From: Kordia sp.
Lineage (GTDB): Bacteria > Bacteroidota > Bacteroidia > Flavobacteriales > Flavobacteriaceae
DNA: 64,000 bases
Assembly (NCBI GenBank): GCA_002733415.1
Contig: NVVR01000006.1
Location: 1-64,000 of the forward strand
Direction of reading: 5' to 3'
How positions within the stretch are numbered: position 1 is the stretch's first letter; each line of letters starts with the position of its first letter. Of this stretch, positions 60,517 through 64,000 are shown piece by piece. The notes under the pieces were generated by a model that made no database searches, was not told the DNA's origin, and saw nothing but the letters and a program-made list of their open reading frames with translations. The position numbers and the translations under genes were made by a program.

Positions 60517-61729
60517 TTATTGTTGAATTGAATTAATGAATTTTTCTTCTTCCTCTGTACTTAATATGGAATTATTCTCCCAAAAGTTGATAGTATACTG
60601 ATTTCCGTTTTTGTAAATGGTTGTGTTTCGGTACCGTTTATTACGATCTAATTTACCGTTAAACTCTTTATAAGATAAAGTGTTTAAACTGGTGTAGAAT
60701 TCATATTCTGTATCGTATTTTTTCCCTAGTACTTTGTACAGGTGTAGTTTGTGGTATTCTTTTTTATAAACTAAAATGTACTTATCGCCATCAATTCTAT
60801 AACTCGATTTTTGTCTTACATCAAAGTATTTAAATGTGATGATAAAATTTTTCATGTATAAAGCATCTTTGTCAGAATTTGAAGCTTTTTGAAGATCCAG
60901 ATCAAGGATTAGTTTTGTGGTGCTATCGTACACAACTTTTCCTTTAAACAAGAAGTTTCCGCTCAAGTGCTTTCCATCATAATTATTATTATTAATTATG
61001 GTGTCTTTAGGTTTGAACTCAATGATGTTGTGTGTTAAGCTATCGTTATATGTTTTGGTCTTTAAAACAAAATCATACCTGTCTTCTCTTTTGTACAAAT
61101 GCTTTAGTAATTCATAATCGCCAAAACCTTCTTTAATTTGATCTTTTACATCGTATTTAATAGGAATAGCTTCTATGACTTCAGAAATGTTTTTTGATGG
61201 AGAGGTCAAGGTTCTACTTTGTTTTAAATACGTATCTGACTTAATTTTCTTTCCATTATTTCTAATGTGATATTCTAATATTCCATCAGCAAAGTAATTG
61301 TATTCTCCATTTATTTTTGAAAATTCTCTATTATAAGTTTCTTGTAAAATCGGCTTTTTTAAGGCTTTCTTCGTTGACTTTAATACGTCTTTTAAAATAC
61401 TACTGACACTATTATTGGTGATCAAAACTTCTTCTAAAACATTTTCATATTCCGATAAGAAAAGCTCATTTGGAATTTCAGAACCACTAATTACGGTAGT
61501 CTCATAACCAAGATAGCTAAAAGTAATAGTTGGATTTTCGGCTTTAAAAGTGAATTTGTATTTCCCTTCGCTATTCGTAACTGTACCGTAATGTGTGTTT
61601 AATATAGATACTTACAGACTCTAGGGGTTCTTTGGTATTGATGTCAAAAATTTGTCCTTCAATAGTTGTTTGTGAGAAACAAAAATTAATTAGAATTAAA
61701 AGAATTCCAGTGATGATGTATTTATTCAT
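60517..61729 (-). pseudogene. CarboxypepD-regulatory-domain exported protein, frameshifted
   Basis: The intact-looking start is ATG 61727-61729: MNKYIITGILLILINFCFSQ (signal peptide), then TTIEGQIFDINTKEPLESVS, the start of a carboxypeptidase-D-like sandwich. The frame then runs to a stop at about 61573-61575. The continuation VSILNTHYGTVTNSEGKYKF...TFSYLGYE is in another frame, and from there the remaining ~370 residues (ITNNSVSSILKD to the stop at 60517) are open. Removing four bases (AGTA within GTAAGTA, near 61610-61616) restores one protein of about 402 residues. The C-terminal domain is beta-rich and of unknown function. Either decay or a sequence error. Confidence 0.82.
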
Positions 61730-61782
61730 ATCAGGTTAGTTTGTTAGAAAACGATTAGAACTCTTAAATTATTTTACACTTA

Positions 61783-62097
61783 TCAATTATGAAGTGTCAT
61801 ATAACAATCTATCCAATCCGTAAGCATATGAAATAGTAATGCAAAAGCGATAACTCTTGTTTTCTTAGGAATTAAAAGGAGAGCGTATATGAGTATTGCG
61901 TAATAGGTGTGTAATGGGTGAAAGTTGATGCTACACCTATTGGGATCAAAAATCGGATTCGATAATAAATGATCTAAATCTACTAACATTGAAAGCGCAA
62001 AAATCAAGTAAGTTTTCTTCCATGTTGTTCTAAAAAAGAAATATGCTATGAGTAGTGGCGCACCAAAATGTAGGAAGTAGTGTATTATAGCTTGCAT
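61783..62097 (-). CDS. DUF6122 family small membrane protein
   Basis: A 104-residue protein with three or four hydrophobic helices. A distinctive set of polar residues lies in membrane-proximal positions: IIHYFLHFGAPLLIAYFFF, LVDLDHLLSNPIFDPNRCSINFHPLH and LLFHMLTDWIDCY. The His/Asp pattern (HFG, DLDH, HPLH, H..TD) recalls membrane metal-dependent hydrolases such as the YdjM/LexA-binding type family, but activity is not shown. Its start codon overlaps the WbqC stop by one base. Confidence 0.82.
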   Translation of the reverse strand: MQAIIHYFLHFGAPLLIAYFFFRTTWKKTYLIFALSMLVDLDHLLSNPIFDPNRCSINFHPLHTYYAILIYALLLIPKKTRVIAFALLFHMLTDWIDCYMTLHN

Positions 62098-62726
62098 TAC
62101 CAGAATATTGCTTGTGACTCAAGATAATTCAAAGTGTTTGGACCTTCATTAAAAAGTAAGTCTAATATGCTTAGGTTGTTTAGGTATCCGTGTTTGTCTC
62201 CGAATACTTGAGTGTAGTTTTTAAACTGAGGAGTGATGTCTTTTTTAGCGTTAACTAATGCTCTTAAGTCAATACAATCACCAGTATTGTATTCTTTTAT
62301 AAACTCCTCTGTGTATTCAATAGTGATGTCTAACTCAATACATTCGCAAATTATTTTAAATATTGCAATGTTTAGTTGGTATAAAGAAGTTTTCGAGGTA
62401 AAAAATAAGTCTTTGATTTCGTCTTCATAATACTCAAAAAAAGGAGAAGATTTATAGGCTGAAACTATTGATTTCCAATGTTGTTTTTGCCAATCTTCAA
62501 TGTTTTCTATTTCAGTATTTTGGTAACTGGTTTTGTTTTCTTTTTTATTGTGTTTCGTAGGTATGTTTAGCAATAGTTTTCCATTAGCTCCATATATAAA
62601 CATTCTGTTTCGGTAGGTCTGCTTTTGAAAATTATCAGCTGCTTCAAAACGGATTGTTTTTGCTTTTGAAATTGCTACAAAGTGAGCAACAGTAGGGAAG
62701 TATGTGGGATGGATTAGTATGTTCAT
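62097..62726 (-). CDS. WbqC family protein
   Basis: A 209-residue protein matching the WbqC/RfbC-type family: LIHPTYFPTVAHFVAISKAKTIRFEAADNFQKQTYRNRMFIYGANGKLLLNIP, WQKQHWKSIVSAYKSSPFFEYYEDEIKDLF. The family is annotated as possible O-antigen biosynthesis or amino-sugar/amino-acid-linked transferase, but the reaction is unproven. In flavobacteria it typically sits beside lepB, as here. It overlaps the DUF6122 gene by one base and follows the four-helix-bundle gene after 12 bases. Confidence 0.88.
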   Translation of the reverse strand: MNILIHPTYFPTVAHFVAISKAKTIRFEAADNFQKQTYRNRMFIYGANGKLLLNIPTKHNKKENKTSYQNTEIENIEDWQKQHWKSIVSAYKSSPFFEYYEDEIKDLFFTSKTSLYQLNIAIFKIICECIELDITIEYTEEFIKEYNTGDCIDLRALVNAKKDITPQFKNYTQVFGDKHGYLNNLSILDLLFNEGPNTLNYLESQAIFW

Positions 62727-62738
62727 TTGTTTATGCGT

Positions 62739-63101
62739 TTAACTGTTGATTTGATGTTTTCTTAACGCATTAAGTTTGTTTGTAATACTCTCTATTGCTT
62801 TTCTAGTGTTAGTGTATTCTGTTTCTGAAATGAAATTTAATTCATAGCAAATAATTAACTGATTTAGTACTTCAACAGCAGAGCTAAATGCCATAGTTGT
62901 AAAATGAGCTTTGTCTTTTCCAGTATTTCTAGCAGAACCTTCCGCAATATTTGAGCATATAGATATGGAGGCTCTTTTTAATTGAGATGAAATCCCATAT
63001 TTTTCATCTGAAGGAAAACTTTTACTCAGACTGTAAATAATTTTAGCTAAATCTTTAGCTTCAGTCCAAACAGATAATTTTTCAAATGAATAAATGTACA
63101 T
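62739..63101 (-). CDS. Four-helix bundle protein (S23 type), second copy
   Basis: A 120-residue helical protein from ATG 63099-63101 (MYIYSFEKLSVWTEAKDLAK); the longer frame only reads into lepB. Signature: FEKLSVWTEAKDLAKIIYSLSKSFPSDEKYGISSQLKRASISICSNIAEGSARNTGKDKAHFTTMAFSSAVEVLNQL, a classic member (L.VW..A..L, S.Q..RAS.SI..NIAEG). It lies 16 bases after lepB and 12 before WbqC in the same direction, probably in one operon. It is clearly not a copy of the gene at 33124-33468. No function is established. Confidence 0.88.
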   Translation of the reverse strand: MYIYSFEKLSVWTEAKDLAKIIYSLSKSFPSDEKYGISSQLKRASISICSNIAEGSARNTGKDKAHFTTMAFSSAVEVLNQLIICYELNFISETEYTNTRKAIESITNKLNALRKHQINS

Positions 63102-63117
63102 ATCAACAAATTGACTA

Positions 63118-64000
63118 TTACTCTTCGTTAGCTTTTTTCTTTTTCCTATAAAATTTAAACCCTTGCCATAAAGCAATCACAACTAAAAAGTAAGGTAAAT
63201 ATGAAACAGGTTTTCCGCTTCCTCCAACAGTAGTAAAAATACGTTCTGTATTAAAAACCCAGTTTTTGAAGTTACCAAAACCCAGTTCAACTCCGCTGAT
63301 ACTCATCCAAACAAATACAGGTTTTCCTACTACATGATCAAAAGGAACATATCCCCAATATCTTGCATCTAATGAGTTTTGACGGTTGTCTCCCATCATC
63401 CAGTAATAATCCTGTTTAAAGGTGTAGGTAGTAGCTAATTTTCCGTTAATGTAAATGTCATTACCATCGGTGTTTAACTTGTTTCCTTCGTATTCTGTAA
63501 TAATGGCTTTGTAAAGTGGCAGGATTTCTCTGTTTAATTCAACAGTCTTTCCAGCTTCAGGGATGTAAATAGGACCATAATTATCGCCGTTCCAGGTATT
63601 GTTTTCGTGGTGAGGGAAAGTTGGCCTTGAATCTTTTTCTCCTTTAGGTTGAATATTCCTAGTAATAGATACGACACTTGTATTTTTGCTAAGTTTTTCC
63701 TGCTCCTCTTGTGACATGTTAATTGAATACCTGTCAGTAGCTCTGAAATCGTTATTTGTATTTAAATCTCCAGGTAGTTCAATTAAATAACTAGTAGAGT
63801 CATTTGGGAAAGGTTTAAAACCTCTTAATTTTTCATAACGTTGTGCGGCTATTTTATTTACTTTATAGAACCTATTATATTCAGTAGTTCCTATTTCTTC
63901 TTTTAAGTATGCACTGCTTAAATGCTTTTTTGAAATAACCGTGTAATAAAACTGTATTTTGGCTCTGTCTGGTAATTGAGTCTGCTTTCCGTCAATAAAT
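63118..64000 (-). CDS. lepB: Signal peptidase I (C-terminal part; 5' end beyond the window)
   Basis: Inner-membrane protease that removes signal peptides from exported proteins. The frame stays open from 64000 to the stop at 63118-63120, giving about 293 residues of a larger protein. Visible are KLRGFKPFPNDSTSY...LIELPGDLNTNNDF, the catalytic-domain box DYYWMMGDNRQNSLDARYWGYVP (GDNR.NS.D.R), and a C-terminal transmembrane helix (SYLPYFLVVIALWQGFKFY) with a Lys-rich tail. The long insert is normal for Bacteroidetes LepB. The N-terminal anchor and catalytic Ser-Lys region lie outside the window. Confidence 0.95.
   Translation of the reverse strand, partial: FIDGKQTQLPDRAKIQFYYTVISKKHLSSAYLKEEIGTTEYNRFYKVNKIAAQRYEKLRGFKPFPNDSTSYLIELPGDLNTNNDFRATDRYSINMSQEEQEKLSKNTSVVSITRNIQPKGEKDSRPTFPHHENNTWNGDNYGPIYIPEAGKTVELNREILPLYKAIITEYEGNKLNTDGNDIYINGKLATTYTFKQDYYWMMGDNRQNSLDARYWGYVPFDHVVGKPVFVWMSISGVELGFGNFKNWVFNTERIFTTVGGSGKPVSYLPYFLVVIALWQGFKFYRKKKKANEE

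Overview
The window is a piece of an AT-rich Flavobacteriaceae chromosome (Tenacibaculum/Polaribacter-like by gene content; the genus is my inference). About 764 bases of foreign-looking, strongly GC-rich DNA sit at its left edge. The flavobacterial call rests on gldI, a type IX secretion C-terminal tail, lineage-typical families (DUF5777, DUF6503, DUF4407, DUF3810, DUF6122, WbqC), promoters of the TTG-N19-21-TAnnTTTG type and weak Shine-Dalgarno signals.

Layout. 1-764: GC-rich block with the 3' end of a membrane transporter-like gene and the 3' part of a ctpA-like protease, ending abruptly inside both the protease and a flavobacterial gene; it looks like a chimeric join. 765-5913: envelope and redox genes (hotdog thioesterase with a frameshift, YceI protein, lipoprotein cytochrome c, OB-fold protein, DUF5777 barrel, TPR protein). 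6037-12198: trmH, a cytochrome P450, a carboxypeptidase-D-regulatory-domain protein, a DEAD-box helicase with an RGG tail, and a membrane protein/XRE regulator pair. 12409-17083: rdgB-type NTPase, rlmH, nadC, yihY, a chalcone-isomerase-like protein and a frameshifted PhzF gene. 17116-23189: a tightly overlapping minus-strand operon of an oligopeptide-type binding lipoprotein, two SGNH hydrolases and an MBOAT acyltransferase, most simply read as a surface glycan O-acylation module. 23266-24585: mtaB.

24912-31767: complete trp operon (trpEGDCFBA, minus strand) headed by a readable leader peptide with two Trp codons and an attenuator terminator; intergenic repeats are inserted between trpE/trpG and trpG/trpD. 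31820-45977: Ste24-type protease, four-helix-bundle protein, SpoU methyltransferase, a large T9SS-secreted repeat protein with a lipoprotein partner, DUF4407 and DUF6503 proteins, two amidohydrolase genes and a DUF3810 protein. 46118-53931: pepD, cyclophilin-FKBP fusion, gldI, nrnA, SUMF1-like protein, ndk, DUF721 protein, lipocalin-like lipoprotein, recF. 54054-64000: TPR membrane protein, ribH, a small membrane protein, mutL, two rhomboids, an EEP-family phosphatase/nuclease, a frameshifted regulatory-domain protein, DUF6122, WbqC, a second four-helix-bundle protein and lepB (running off the right edge).

Most genes are ordinary core flavobacterial genes. I did not find a defence island, phage, IS element, CRISPR array, tRNA or rRNA. 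The points most worth a second look are the trp attenuator with an almost leaderless start, the chimeric junction, the families of inverted intergenic repeats (two inside the trp operon), three frameshifted genes, the acylation operon with its orphan solute-binding protein, and the double-domain amidohydrolase whose first domain has lost its metal-binding motif.
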